Assembly: GCF_014647635.1 (NCBI RefSeq) | Contig: NZ_BMPO01000007.1 | Location: 186,001 to 250,000 of the forward strand | Length of the DNA stretch: 64,000 nt | Reading direction: 5' to 3' | From: Pseudomonas matsuisoli | Lineage (GTDB): Bacteria > Pseudomonadota > Gammaproteobacteria > Pseudomonadales > Pseudomonadaceae | Part shown: in pieces, positions 53,944 to 62,774 of the stretch | How the letters are laid out: each line of letters begins with the position of its first letter | How positions within the stretch are numbered: position 1 is the stretch's first letter | Translations under genes and position numbers: made by a program | The notes under the pieces: generated by a model | Seen by the model: only the letters and a program-made list of their open reading frames with translations | What the model was told of the DNA's origin: nothing | Databases searched by the model: none

Positions 53944-54243
53944 ATGGAAACACTCACGTTCCAATACCCTGCCGGCCGCCCTGGCCGCACCCGCGCGCTG
54001 GTCGGCTGCGTCGGCTCCGGAGACCTCGAAGTCCTGCTCGAGCCAGCCGACGAAGGCCAGCTCACTATCCAGGTCATCACGTCCGTGAACGGCGCCAGCC
54101 ATCGCTGGCAACAGCTGTTCGAGCGCATGTTCAACAGCCAGACGCCGCCGGCCCTGCACATCGATATCCACGACTTCGGCGCGACGCCCGGCGTCGTGCG
54201 GCTGCGCCTGGAACAAGGCTTCGAGGAGGTTGGTCATGACTGA
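53944..54243 (+). CDS. mdcC: Malonate decarboxylase acyl-carrier protein (delta subunit)
   Basis: 99 residues. With the ATG at 53944 the modified serine is Ser25 in LVGCVGSGDLEVL, the same position as in characterised MdcC; an ATG at 53938 would add two residues. The serine carries 2'-(5''-phosphoribosyl)-3'-dephospho-CoA. Start GGAG spacing (nine bases) also favours 53944. Overlaps mdcD. Confidence 0.95.
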   Translation: METLTFQYPAGRPGRTRALVGCVGSGDLEVLLEPADEGQLTIQVITSVNGASHRWQQLFERMFNSQTPPALHIDIHDFGATPGVVRLRLEQGFEEVGHD

Positions 54244-55090
54244 TCACGCACGGCTGCTCAACCACCGCACCTTCACCGAACTCGGCGCACGCGAACGGGC
54301 TCGCGCCTTGCTCGACAGGGGCAGTTTTCGCGAATTGGTCGATCCCTTCGAACGCCTGATTTCACCGTGGCTACCCGGCCAAGGCATCGTCACCCAAGCC
54401 GACGATGGCGTGGTCATCGCCAAAGGCACACTCGAAGGTGAGCCGGCGGTCATCGCCGCCATCGAAGGCGCATTCCAGGGCGGCAGCATGGGCGAAGTCG
54501 GCGGCGCGAAGATCGCCGCTGCCTTGGAACTCGCCGCCGAAGACAACCGCAAAGGCATACCGACCCGCGCCTGCCTGCTCTTGGAAACGGGCGGTGTGCG
54601 CTTACAGGAAGCCAATCTGGGCCTCGCCGCGATTGCCGAGATCCAGGCCGCCATTGTGGACCTGCGGCGCTACCAAGCCGTCGTGGGAGTCATCGCAGGC
54701 CCTGTCGGCTGCTTCGGCGGCATGTCCATCGCGGCCGGCCTCTGCAGCCACCTCATCGTGACACGCGAAGCACGACTGGGCCTCAACGGGCCTCAAGTCA
54801 TCGAACAAGAGGCGGGAATCGAGGAATTCGATTCACGGGACCGGCCCTTCATCTGGAGCCTGACGGGTGGCGAACAGCGCCATGCCACCGGGCTCGCCGA
54901 TGCCTATGTGGCCGATGACCTCGAGGCCGTGCGAAACGAAGTGTTGCGCTGTATGGCTGGCGGCCCGGTCGAGCAGACACGCAGCCGCCGACACGCTCAA
55001 TACCTCGCGCGGTTGGCCACCTTGGGTACCCCTTGCCCGTTGCTGACCGCCGCCGACGTCCGAGACCTGTACAAGGAGAATGACCAATGA
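54236..55090 (+). CDS. mdcD: Malonate decarboxylase beta subunit
   Basis: 284 residues, crotonase/carboxyltransferase-like. GVVIAKGTLEGEPAVIAAIEG and LLETGGVRLQEANLGLAAIAE are family motifs, followed by the glycine-rich GPVGCFGGMSIAAGLCSHLI that forms the oxyanion site. With MdcE it decarboxylates malonyl-carrier to acetyl-carrier. The ATG at 54236, inside the end of mdcC, has GAGGAGG upstream; a TTG at 54230 is less likely. Confidence 0.95.
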   Translation: MTDHARLLNHRTFTELGARERARALLDRGSFRELVDPFERLISPWLPGQGIVTQADDGVVIAKGTLEGEPAVIAAIEGAFQGGSMGEVGGAKIAAALELAAEDNRKGIPTRACLLLETGGVRLQEANLGLAAIAEIQAAIVDLRRYQAVVGVIAGPVGCFGGMSIAAGLCSHLIVTREARLGLNGPQVIEQEAGIEEFDSRDRPFIWSLTGGEQRHATGLADAYVADDLEAVRNEVLRCMAGGPVEQTRSRRHAQYLARLATLGTPCPLLTAADVRDLYKENDQ

Positions 55091-55872
55091 GCCGCGGACA
55101 TACCTGGCTGCACGCCTTGGCCAATGCAAGCGAACAACCGGGCTTTCCCGCCTCGGTAAGGGTTGTCGACGGCGATCTCGCCGGGCGCCGGGCGCGCTTC
55201 ATTGCCGTGGTGCCCGATGCGAGCAATCCATTCCCTCGGGCACGCAACGGCGAGGTCGGGGTGCTGGAGGGTTGGACGCTGGCTCGTGCGGTAGACGAGG
55301 CGATCGAGGCCGACACGACCAGAGAAAAGCGCGCATTGATCGCAGTGGTCGACGTGCCCAGCCAAGCCTATGGCCGTCGGGAGGAAGCCCTTGGCATTCA
55401 TCAGGCGCTTGCTGGGGCGGTGGATAGCTATGCCCGGGCCCGTCTTGCAGGCCATCCTGTAATCGGCTTGCTGGTAGGCAAGGCAATGTCAGGCGCCTTT
55501 CTTGCCCATGGTTACCAGGCGCAGCGTCTGGTCGCGCTTGAGGATGCCGGCGTAATGGTTCATGCCATGGGCAAAGCGGCCGCTGCTCGCATTACCCTGC
55601 GTAGCGTCGAGGAACTCGAATCCTTGGCCGCCAGCGTGCCACCAATGGCGTATGACCTCGACAATTACGCCTCACTGGGCCTGCTGTGGGAAAAACTCAG
55701 TGTCCAGCAGATCGAGTCACCGACCGCCGACGATATTGCCCGCGTCCGGGATTGCCTGGCGGGTGCCGTTGCCGATATCGACAACGATACGTCGCTCGGC
55801 AATCGATTAGGCGCCGCCAACCGCCAGGCCTCGTCCACTGTCCGACAGCGCCTGCGCGCGCAATGGGCTTGA
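55087..55872 (+). CDS. mdcE: Malonate decarboxylase gamma subunit
   Basis: 261 residues, second carboxyltransferase-like half: ALIAVVDVPSQAYGRREEALG, GHPVIGLLVGKAMSGAFLAHGYQA and AVMVHAMGKAAAARIT-like segment (GVMVHAMGKAAAARIT). Partner of MdcD in the decarboxylating complex. ATG overlaps the mdcD stop by four bases. Confidence 0.95.
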   Translation: MSRGHTWLHALANASEQPGFPASVRVVDGDLAGRRARFIAVVPDASNPFPRARNGEVGVLEGWTLARAVDEAIEADTTREKRALIAVVDVPSQAYGRREEALGIHQALAGAVDSYARARLAGHPVIGLLVGKAMSGAFLAHGYQAQRLVALEDAGVMVHAMGKAAAARITLRSVEELESLAASVPPMAYDLDNYASLGLLWEKLSVQQIESPTADDIARVRDCLAGAVADIDNDTSLGNRLGAANRQASSTVRQRLRAQWA

Positions 55873-55889
55873 GTAGCACGGGAGGCCAC

Positions 55890-56513
55890 ATGATCGAGTC
55901 ACCTAAGCCCCACGATCTGCTTTGGGGCATGCCGCCCGAGAGGCTTCCTCAAGGGGCACCGGCCTGGGCGATAAATGCCCTGCAGGCGGGACGCCCCGTG
56001 GTCGTGCGTCGGACACTGGATACCGAAGGCCGCGTCGCCGTCGGCATCCGTGGGCGCGCACGGGAGGAACGCTTCGCCAGCTGGATGCCATTGGACGACA
56101 TCCAACGCTGCGTGCGCCCGGAGCAGCTTATCGTCACGCGCTTACACACCACTCACCCTACGCTGCAAACACTTCTGGCCATCCAACCACTGCTCGACAA
56201 GAGCGGCCTAAGCTGGGGCGCGACGGGAAGTGTCGGCTATGCGTTGGCGACAGGGCTGGCGACGTTGAACGACGCGAGCGATCTGGACCTGCTGATACGC
56301 CTGCCGTCGCCCTTTTCGCGTGAGGCGGCAAGGGCGCTATTGGGTGAGTTGGAAGCCCACGCACGGTGTCGCCTCGATATCCAGCTTGAAACACCCCATG
56401 GTGGATTGGCGCTGCGTGAATGGGCGGGCGCCACAACAGGAGTCATGCTCAAGACCGACCAGGGCCCGCGCTTGAGCCGCGACCCGTGGCACTCCTCGGC
56501 GCAAGCGGCATGA
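55890..56513 (+). CDS. mdcG: Phosphoribosyl-dephospho-CoA transferase (holo-MdcC synthase)
   Basis: 207 residues, nucleotidyltransferase fold: Gly113-Ser114 in GATGSVGYALATGLATL and Asp131/Asp133 in SDLDLLIR are the catalytic pair. It attaches the prosthetic group made by MdcB to Ser25 of MdcC. The ATG at 55890 follows GGGAGG; an in-frame ATG at 55863 lacks a site. Its stop overlaps the mdcH start. Confidence 0.94.
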   Translation: MIESPKPHDLLWGMPPERLPQGAPAWAINALQAGRPVVVRRTLDTEGRVAVGIRGRAREERFASWMPLDDIQRCVRPEQLIVTRLHTTHPTLQTLLAIQPLLDKSGLSWGATGSVGYALATGLATLNDASDLDLLIRLPSPFSREAARALLGELEAHARCRLDIQLETPHGGLALREWAGATTGVMLKTDQGPRLSRDPWHSSAQAA

Positions 56514-57442
56514 GCAGCCTGCTCGCCTATCCGGGCCAGGGCTCGCAGTACGCTGGCATGCTCGCGAACCTTCCACAGGCGCCGGAGATACGCGACACCC
56601 TGCAGGAAGCGAGCGATGTACTGCAGATGCCCGTCTCCCGCCTCGATAGCGACGCCGCTTTGCGCTCGACCCGCAACGTGCAACTGAGCCTGTTGATTGC
56701 CGGGGTGGCCTGTACGCGTCTGCTGGAAACCCGGGCGCCGGCCAGTGATTATGTCGCGGGGCTGTCCATCGGCGCCTATGCTGCCGCAGTCACCGCCGAG
56801 GCGCTGACGTTCGCAGATGCGCTGCGCCTGGTATCGCTACGCGGCGAACTCATGCAGAACGCCTATCCGGAAGGCTATGGCATGACGGCGGTCATCGGCC
56901 TGGAGCAGCCGCAAGTCGAACAGCTCATTGGCCGAGTCGATCGCGACGCCCCGCTCTACATCGCCAATCTCAATGCCGACAACCAAATCGTCGTGGCGGG
57001 CGCCAACACCGCGCTGGATGCCCTCGAGGGTGCCGTTCGGCAACACGGCAACGGTGTCAGCCGCCGCGTCGCAATCACGGTGCCCTCGCATTGCCCGTTG
57101 CTCGATGAACCTGCTCGCGCACTCGCCGATGCCTTCCAACGCGTCCCGCTGAACACGCCGCGTCGTCGCTACTTGAGCGGGACGTTCGCCCGTCCGATCC
57201 AGACACCGGACGCATTGCGCGACGACTTAGCCTTCAACATGGCCAGGCCGGTACGTTGGCACGCAATGATCCTGGCAGCGCGCGAACGTGGCGTTCGCCT
57301 GCATATCGAACTGCCGCCGGGCAATGTGCTGACGGGCCTGGCCCGGCGGGTGTTCGAGCCGTCCTTTGTCATCGCCTTCCAGGGCAGCCGCCTGGATACA
57401 CTCCACGCCCTGTTGCGTGAGGAGGTGAACCGGCGCGCATAA
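56510..57442 (+). CDS. mdcH: Malonyl-CoA:acyl-carrier transacylase (epsilon subunit)
   Basis: 310 residues of the FabD fold: N-terminal YPGQGSQYAGM, nucleophile Ser86 in GLSIGAY, Arg111, and His194 in VPSHCPLLD. It charges the holo-carrier from malonyl-CoA to start the cycle. Four-base overlap with mdcG. A 91-base leader with CA repeats follows before madL. Confidence 0.94.
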   Translation: MSSLLAYPGQGSQYAGMLANLPQAPEIRDTLQEASDVLQMPVSRLDSDAALRSTRNVQLSLLIAGVACTRLLETRAPASDYVAGLSIGAYAAAVTAEALTFADALRLVSLRGELMQNAYPEGYGMTAVIGLEQPQVEQLIGRVDRDAPLYIANLNADNQIVVAGANTALDALEGAVRQHGNGVSRRVAITVPSHCPLLDEPARALADAFQRVPLNTPRRRYLSGTFARPIQTPDALRDDLAFNMARPVRWHAMILAARERGVRLHIELPPGNVLTGLARRVFEPSFVIAFQGSRLDTLHALLREEVNRRA

Positions 57443-57492
57443 GTAAACAGGGTGGCGCCCTGAAACCGCGCCACTGGACCTGCACGAAGGAC

Positions 57493-57534
57493 AACAACAA
57501 ACAACTTCGATCCAGTAACCGAGGACAACAACAA
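57493..57534 (+). promoter_or_regulatory. Two CA motifs in the madL leader, possible Hfq/Crc sites
   Basis: The direct repeat GGACAACAACAA occurs at 57489-57500 and 57523-57534. Each holds AACAACAA; the second ends on the first base of the madL ATG and lies between GAGG and the start codon, where Hfq/Crc would block ribosomes. Confidence 0.65.
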
Positions 57535-57938
57535 TGATTATCTACGGTGTGGCCTTCCTGGCCTTGTGTACGCTTGCAGGACTTTTCATCGGTGAAGTGC
57601 TGGGCAAGCTGATCGGCGTGCCCGCCAACGTCGGCGGTGTGGGCATCGCGATGCTGCTATTGATCTTCATCGGTAGCTATCTCAATAAACGCGGGCTGTT
57701 CGATAAGAAGAGCGAGCAAGGCGTCGAATTCTGGAGCGCCGTCTACATCCCGATCGTCGTGGCGATGGCGGCTCAACAAAACGTTGCCGGTGCCCTCAGC
57801 GGCGGACCCATGGCGATCCTTGCGGGCCTGGCCGCCGTCGGATTGGGTTTCGCGCTGGTGCCGATGCTCGATCGGCTGGGGCAGCCCAAGACTAAAACTG
57901 CCGCACCTTCGAAACCCATTCCTAGCACTCAACGGTGA
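57534..57938 (+). CDS. madL: Malonate transporter subunit MadL
   Basis: 134 residues with four hydrophobic helices (about 4-25, 30-45, 65-88, 92-110). MadL with MadM forms a sodium-dependent malonate importer. Begins after the CA-rich leader; four-base overlap with the madM frame. The C-terminal tail is short, hydrophilic and Pro/Lys-rich. Confidence 0.93.
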   Translation: MIIYGVAFLALCTLAGLFIGEVLGKLIGVPANVGGVGIAMLLLIFIGSYLNKRGLFDKKSEQGVEFWSAVYIPIVVAMAAQQNVAGALSGGPMAILAGLAAVGLGFALVPMLDRLGQPKTKTAAPSKPIPSTQR

Positions 57939-57943
57939 CCGCC

Positions 57944-58708
57944 ATGTACGAATCGATGCTCAAGGTCATCAACGGTTATGGGCTGGTCAGCGGCTTTGCC
58001 GTTATTGGCGTCACGATGTGGGTGTCCTATTGGCTCTCCGCCAAATTGACGAAGGGCCGGCTGCATGGCTCTGCCATCGCCATCTTTCTCGGCCTGGTAT
58101 TGGCTTACGTTGGTGGCGTGACGACCGGTGGCCAAAAAGGGTTGGTCGACATTTCGCTGCTCTCCGGGATCGGTCTGCTGGGTGGTGCGATGCTGCGCGA
58201 TTTCGCCATTGTCGCCACCGCGTTCGGGGTGAACGTCGAAGAGCTGAAGCGGGCGGGATTGTCCGGCGTCATTTCACTGTTCGTCGGTATCGTGTCGTCC
58301 TTTGTAGCAGGCGTGGCCTTGGCGCTGGCGTTCGGCTACACGGATGCCGTGAGCTTGACGACCATCGGCGCCGGGGCGGTGACCTATATCGTCGGCCCAG
58401 TGACGGGCGCAGCCATCGGTGCGAGTTCGGAGGTCATGGCGTTGTCGATCGCGGCAGGCTTGGTCAAGTCGATCGCGGTGATGATCCTGACGCCGTTCGT
58501 GGCACCGCTGATCGGGCTCAACAACCCGCGAACCGCCGTCATCTTCGGCGGGATGATGGGAACCTCCAGCGGCGTAGCCGGCGGACTTGCAGCGACCGAT
58601 CCGAAACTCGTCCCCTACGGCTGCCTGACAGCGGCCTTCTACACGGCCCTCGGTTGCCTGCTGGGGCCATCGCTGTTGTTTCTGAGCGTACGGGGTATCA
58701 CAGGCTAA
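57944..58708 (+). CDS. madM: Malonate transporter subunit MadM
   Basis: 254 residues, the usual MadM length, with about eight helices. Conserved NGYGLVSGFAVIGVTMWVSYWLS at the start, GGVTTGGQKGLVDISL, and FGGMMGTSSGVAGGLAATDPKL near the end. Larger partner of MadL. The ATG at 57944 is preferred to the GTG at 57935. Followed by a terminator. Confidence 0.94.
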   Translation: MYESMLKVINGYGLVSGFAVIGVTMWVSYWLSAKLTKGRLHGSAIAIFLGLVLAYVGGVTTGGQKGLVDISLLSGIGLLGGAMLRDFAIVATAFGVNVEELKRAGLSGVISLFVGIVSSFVAGVALALAFGYTDAVSLTTIGAGAVTYIVGPVTGAAIGASSEVMALSIAAGLVKSIAVMILTPFVAPLIGLNNPRTAVIFGGMMGTSSGVAGGLAATDPKLVPYGCLTAAFYTALGCLLGPSLLFLSVRGITG

Positions 58709-58723
58709 GGCTCGCTTCGAACA

Positions 58724-58755
58724 ATGCGCGGCATCTCCAGGCCGCGCATCCTTTC
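58724..58755 (+). terminator. Terminator of the mdc-mad operon
   Basis: ATGCGCGGC-ATCTCCAG-GCCGCGCAT followed by CCTTTCG: a 9-bp perfect stem, 15 bases after the madM stop. Confidence 0.75.
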
Positions 58756-58783
58756 GTCCACGCGGTGACAGACGCGAGCCCGG

Positions 58784-59716
58784 CTAAACGCTGGCTGCCG
58801 CGCCAGCACCGCGTAGCCCGTACATACGGCACTCCGCCAACAACGCCAGCAAATTGGGATCGCGCTCCTTGGCCTTGAGGAAGACCACGCCGATCTGTTG
58901 TACGTGTCGGTAACGTTCGCTCAACCTCACCAACCGCACACGGTTCTCGTAGACAGCGGCCACCCGCCCCGGCAGCAGCGCATAGCCCACCCCCGAACTC
59001 ACCATGCTGAGCAGCGTGAAGATGTCGTTCACCTGCATGGCGACCTTCGGCTCGAAGCCTGCCTGCTGGAAGACACGTGCACCGTCGCGGTGGGTTGCAA
59101 AGCCCTGAGTCAGCGTGATGAAGGTCGATTCACGCAGTTCGGCAAGGTCCACTTCCCGGCGGTCGGCGAACGACGAATCCGCCGGCACCGCGAGAAAGAT
59201 GTCGTCCGAGTACAAAGGGAGTTGCGTGCAGTCAGCGCCCGCTACGCTCTCGTCCAGCGAGACCAGGATGGCATCGAGCTCCATGTTCTTGAGCCTGAAG
59301 AACAGGTCGGCGTTGGACCCCAGCGTCAGGTCGATGTTGAGTTCGCTGCGGCGCAGCTTCAGCCCCATGATCAACTGCGGCACCGTCTTCACCGTCAGCG
59401 AATACAGTGAGCCTAGCTTGAAACGCTCCGCCGAAAACCCGGCGGCTTCGCGCGTGAGGCGTACCGTTTCTTCGAGGTCCTGCACCAGCTTGCGGGCACG
59501 CTCCTCCAACACGAAAGCGCTTTCCAGCGGGATCAGGTTGCGCCCTTCATGCTTGAACAGCGGACAACGCAGGCCATTTTCCAGCGAATGGATCGCGCGG
59601 TGCACGCTGACATGACTCGTGTCGAGCTCGGCCGCCGCGCGGCCAAGGTTCCCGCTTCGCATGAAGGCGAGAAAAATCAGCAGTTTCTTGAGTGTCAGTT
59701 CGTCATCGAAAGACAT
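58784..59716 (-). CDS. mdcR: LysR-family regulator of malonate use
   Basis: 310 residues. Winged helix-turn-helix at the N-terminus (GNLGRAAAELDTSHVSVHRA, about 19-38), then a two-lobed effector domain. Similar to MdcR, the activator of malonate decarboxylase genes in Klebsiella and Acinetobacter. It converges on madM. The ATG at 59716 (MSFDDELTLKK) fits the family; upstream in-frame starts are unlikely. A likely binding site is before mdcA. Confidence 0.88.
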   Translation of the reverse strand: MSFDDELTLKKLLIFLAFMRSGNLGRAAAELDTSHVSVHRAIHSLENGLRCPLFKHEGRNLIPLESAFVLEERARKLVQDLEETVRLTREAAGFSAERFKLGSLYSLTVKTVPQLIMGLKLRRSELNIDLTLGSNADLFFRLKNMELDAILVSLDESVAGADCTQLPLYSDDIFLAVPADSSFADRREVDLAELRESTFITLTQGFATHRDGARVFQQAGFEPKVAMQVNDIFTLLSMVSSGVGYALLPGRVAAVYENRVRLVRLSERYRHVQQIGVVFLKAKERDPNLLALLAECRMYGLRGAGAAASV

Positions 59717-59913
59717 GGATCGCCTCGTTCCGGGCACGGTCACGGTCACCATGGCGCACGTGCATTCTTGTTTTGATAGGCGCAACGCAGAGCGTCCGAT
59801 CGGGATGCGGATTTCTCGAGCGATGAGAGGCCCGGAATCGCTCGATGTTCTTTACCCGCGCGGTGGATGATAGTGCAACGCGCCACGGTCACGCCAAGCG
59901 GGTCAACGCGATG

Positions 59914-60537
59914 CTATCGACGGGGTCGCGCCTGATCCAACGCGCCGTAGATGAGGCACTCGAACGCGCTGATAGCGTCTGCTTCCCTGCTCGTTTCCTT
60001 GACTATGGTTGCGGCCAACGCTTCACCGGCGCCCACCAGGCCCACGCAGCGCAGCGTGAGGTCTGCCACGGTGAGTGAGCTATGGGGCTGCAACACGGCG
60101 AGGAACATCTGCACGCAGTTGTCGAGCAGCGCTTGGAAGACCTTGGCTTTTTCGTCGCTGCCGGCTAATGCCGCGCCGATGGCATGCACCTCCCCCTCCA
60201 TATCGGCAGCGCACCGGATATAGGCGGCAGCCAAAAGGGAAACGGTTTCTTCTAGCCCATGCTCGCTGGCAGCCATTGCTTGCTGAAACGCGCTGACCTG
60301 CTCCATATCGAGCCATCGGTACAGCTCGATCAACACGCCGGAGCGCGTCCCAAAGTGGTCGTAAACCACCGGCTTGGAGACGCCTGCACACGCAGCAAGA
60401 TAACTGAGGGTCAGCCGATCTGCCCCTTCATCACGCGCGATGATCCGCGCGGTTTCCAATAATTGCTGCCTACGTTCAGCCTTGGAAAGCCGTTGGCGAG
60501 CAGTTTCTTCGGGGATTTCTTTTTTGCTGCCGGTCAC
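59914..60537 (-). CDS. TetR-family repressor
   Basis: 207 residues. The helix-turn-helix (LTLSYLAACAGVSKPVVYDH, about 42-61) precedes a helical effector domain with no diagnostic feature. It is divergent from a Rossmann oxidoreductase gene, with two CTACC-AAA-GGTAG palindromes in the 108-base gap, so it most likely controls that gene and itself. Ligand unknown. Confidence 0.9.
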   Translation of the reverse strand: MTGSKKEIPEETARQRLSKAERRQQLLETARIIARDEGADRLTLSYLAACAGVSKPVVYDHFGTRSGVLIELYRWLDMEQVSAFQQAMAASEHGLEETVSLLAAAYIRCAADMEGEVHAIGAALAGSDEKAKVFQALLDNCVQMFLAVLQPHSSLTVADLTLRCVGLVGAGEALAATIVKETSREADAISAFECLIYGALDQARPRR

Positions 60538-60559
60538 TTCGTCGGGCTCCTTTGAAAAC

Positions 60560-60572
60560 CTACCAAAGGTAG
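60560..60572. promoter_or_regulatory. TetR operator O1
   Basis: CTACC-AAA-GGTAG, perfect 5+5 dyad. It lies 22 bases before the TetR ATG, overlapping its probable leader or promoter. Centre-to-centre distance to O2 is 35 bases. Confidence 0.75.
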
Positions 60573-60593
60573 TTTATAGATAATCAGGCCATT

Positions 60594-60608
60594 CCTACCA
60601 AAGGTAGG
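60594..60608. promoter_or_regulatory. TetR operator O2
   Basis: CCTACC-AAA-GGTAGG, perfect 6+6 dyad, 37 bases before the oxidoreductase ATG. Shares the 13-base core of O1. A TATAGATAAT stretch (60575-60584) between the two is a possible -10 area. Confidence 0.8.
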
Positions 60609-60645
60609 TTTCTTCCATTAGACCCAATAAGTCGAGGAGAAACAC

Positions 60646-61659
60646 ATGACGGCAAGACAGGTACTGTTCGTTGGCGGATCCGGTGTCGTAGGGCGGGAAG
60701 CCGTTGGCTGGTTCCGCAGGCGTTATCCGGATGTTCCCATTCTCATTGGTGGACGCAATCTCGAAAAAGCGAATGAGCTCGCGAAACAGACAGGCTTAGC
60801 CGAAGCAATAGCCGTCGATTTGGACAAGCCAAAATTGGGATTGGCGGACGACGTCGCCGTCAGTGCCGTAGCGATGTTCGCCCCCGATGACGGACTTTGG
60901 GGCTTGGGCTACGCGCAGGACCAAGGGGCAGCCTATATCAACATCGGTAACGGACTCGTCGAGGTCGGCCCGGAGGTGGCGCATTTTGCGCACAAGGCCA
61001 CGGCCGCTCCGATCGTGCTCGCCAGCCAATGGTCCGCGGGCGCGGCGATGTTCCTGGCGCTGCACGCTGCCGGTGAGCTCGATCAAGTGCAAGCGATCAA
61101 CATCGGCGTGCTGCTCGATGAGGAGGACCCCGCAGGTCCCTTGTCCTATGAGGACATGGAACGTACGCATGAAATGGCAGCGTCCACCCTGGTCTTCGAG
61201 AACGGCCGGCGTACCTGGATCAGCGGAGACGCGGCGAAAGGTATCGTCCACGCAATCGACGGGCGACGCCTCGATGCTGACGCCTACGCACCGTTCGACA
61301 TCATCAACCTCCATGCCGCGACCCAGGCGCCGAATATCCGCTTTGACCTGGTGACCGATACCTCATCCAGCCGACGTCGAGGCGAAGAAGCCGCCGCTGA
61401 GATCGTTGCCGACGCCGAGGGAACACGTGACGGCCAGCCGACGCAAGTGCGCGCCACGTTGGAACTCAAATACGGTCAGGCTTCACTGACAGGGCTCAGC
61501 GTAGCGCTATCTCTGGGCGCAGTCCTTGGGCTGGATGACGCCGCGCCGGCAGCACCTGGCTTGTACTTCCCCGAGCTGCTTTACCAACCCGACCGATTCG
61601 TGGACGCGCTACGCCAAGTAGGTGCCGTGATTGAGCGCGAGCAACCCAAGACGTCTTGA
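60646..61659 (+). CDS. Saccharopine dehydrogenase-like NAD(P)-binding oxidoreductase
   Basis: 337 residues. The N-terminal Rossmann motif VLFVGGSGVVGREAVGWF and LIGGRNLEKANELAKQ resemble the saccharopine dehydrogenase NADP-binding family; the C-terminal half has no recognised motif. It is probably a dehydrogenase or reductase of unknown substrate. GAGGAGA is placed well before the ATG. TetR control is likely from the paired operators. The stop is 109 bases before the convergent reductase. Confidence 0.8.
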   Translation: MTARQVLFVGGSGVVGREAVGWFRRRYPDVPILIGGRNLEKANELAKQTGLAEAIAVDLDKPKLGLADDVAVSAVAMFAPDDGLWGLGYAQDQGAAYINIGNGLVEVGPEVAHFAHKATAAPIVLASQWSAGAAMFLALHAAGELDQVQAINIGVLLDEEDPAGPLSYEDMERTHEMAASTLVFENGRRTWISGDAAKGIVHAIDGRRLDADAYAPFDIINLHAATQAPNIRFDLVTDTSSSRRRGEEAAAEIVADAEGTRDGQPTQVRATLELKYGQASLTGLSVALSLGAVLGLDDAAPAAPGLYFPELLYQPDRFVDALRQVGAVIEREQPKTS

Positions 61660-61768
61660 CCAGTCATCCCCGGGTAAAGGTGAAGGACGCGCGCCTGCGT
61701 TCTTCACCGATCCCGCCAAAAGGCGTGTACGAAACATCCTTGAACGTAGGTCGTGTTTCCTACAGAAA

Positions 61769-62737
61769 CTAGCTGCGCGGCGCGTAAGCGAAGACGTCGG
61801 CGCGCATTTGATGGGCGTCCATTCCTGCTTCTACCAACGCATCGAGGGTGCCGTAGACCATTGCGGGGGAGCCGCTGGCGTAGACGTAGATCGACGACAG
61901 GTCAGTGAAGTCTTCGCAGACGGCTTCGTGCAGGAGGCCGCAACGCCCTTCCCAGCCGCAAAGGTCGCTGACGACCTTGTGCAGATGCAGGTTGGCGAGG
62001 CTTTCCCACTCGGCCCAACGCTCGATGGTGTAGAAGTCGTCGGGGGTGCGGACGCCCCAATAGAGGTGTACCGGATACGCGAAACCGCGTGAGCGGCATT
62101 CTTCGATCAGGCTGTGCATCTGGGCCATACCGGTACCGGCGGCGATGAGCACCAGCGGGCCTGCGGGCAATTCGGCAAGGTGCGCATCGCCAAAGGGAAG
62201 CTGTACGTGGGCGACACGGGTTTCACGTAGTTGCGCCAGCAGTTCGAGACTGCTGTCTTCGCGCGCCAGTACATGCAGTTCCAGGTTGCGCCCCGATTGC
62301 GGGGACGAGGCGAGCGAGAAGGCGGATTGCCGCCCGCCCGCCCGGGACACCATGAGGTACTGCCCGGCGTGATAACGTGGTGCCTTGCCTGCTGGGGCAC
62401 GAAGGCTCACACGGCGCACGTCGCCGCCAACGTCGTCGATGGCCACTACCTGGCAGGCCAGTTCACGCACCGGGAGCTCACCCGGCGCGAATACGCCATC
62501 CCACTGCACGAGGCAGTCGCTCAACGGCTCTGCCACACAAACGTAGATCTCGCCGTGATCGTGTTCCTCGCCTTGCTGAAGGACGCGGCCTTCCACCAGC
62601 AACGCCACGCACAGGTGGCAATTGCCATTGCGGCAACTGTGTGGGCACTCGTAACCGAGCCGCTTGGCGGCGTCGAGAATCGTTTCACCGGGAGCGGTAT
62701 CGAGCACCGCGCCCGAGGGCTGCAAGGTCACTTTCAA
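61769..62737 (-). CDS. [2Fe-2S]/FAD reductase (ascD/Fre-like) next to ubiD
   Basis: 322 residues. An N-terminal plant-type ferredoxin domain has cluster cysteines C35-x4-C40-x2-C43 and C67; a ferredoxin-NADP reductase-type module follows with the flavin RxxS region (SAFSLASSP) and NAD-site GTGMAQMHSLIEE. Often annotated as CDP-6-deoxy-4-hexulose-3-dehydrase reductase (ascD), but no deoxysugar genes lie nearby. It is placed between the ubiD stop and the oxidoreductase gene. A role in supplying reduced flavin is possible: E. coli ubiD also sits beside a flavin reductase (fre). Confidence 0.85.
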   Translation of the reverse strand: MKVTLQPSGAVLDTAPGETILDAAKRLGYECPHSCRNGNCHLCVALLVEGRVLQQGEEHDHGEIYVCVAEPLSDCLVQWDGVFAPGELPVRELACQVVAIDDVGGDVRRVSLRAPAGKAPRYHAGQYLMVSRAGGRQSAFSLASSPQSGRNLELHVLAREDSSLELLAQLRETRVAHVQLPFGDAHLAELPAGPLVLIAAGTGMAQMHSLIEECRSRGFAYPVHLYWGVRTPDDFYTIERWAEWESLANLHLHKVVSDLCGWEGRCGLLHEAVCEDFTDLSSIYVYASGSPAMVYGTLDALVEAGMDAHQMRADVFAYAPRS

Positions 62738-62774
62738 CGGGTGTTCTCTACATTGTTCGCGATAGGTGCGGGTC

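Noticed and set aside
57784-58878. 364-codon Arg-rich frame over madL and madM
   Set aside because: Out of frame with two transporter genes whose motifs are clear.
61769-62737. Deoxysugar reductase function (ascD)
   Set aside because: Name comes from general homology; no sugar nucleotide genes lie near and the ubiD context fits a different role.
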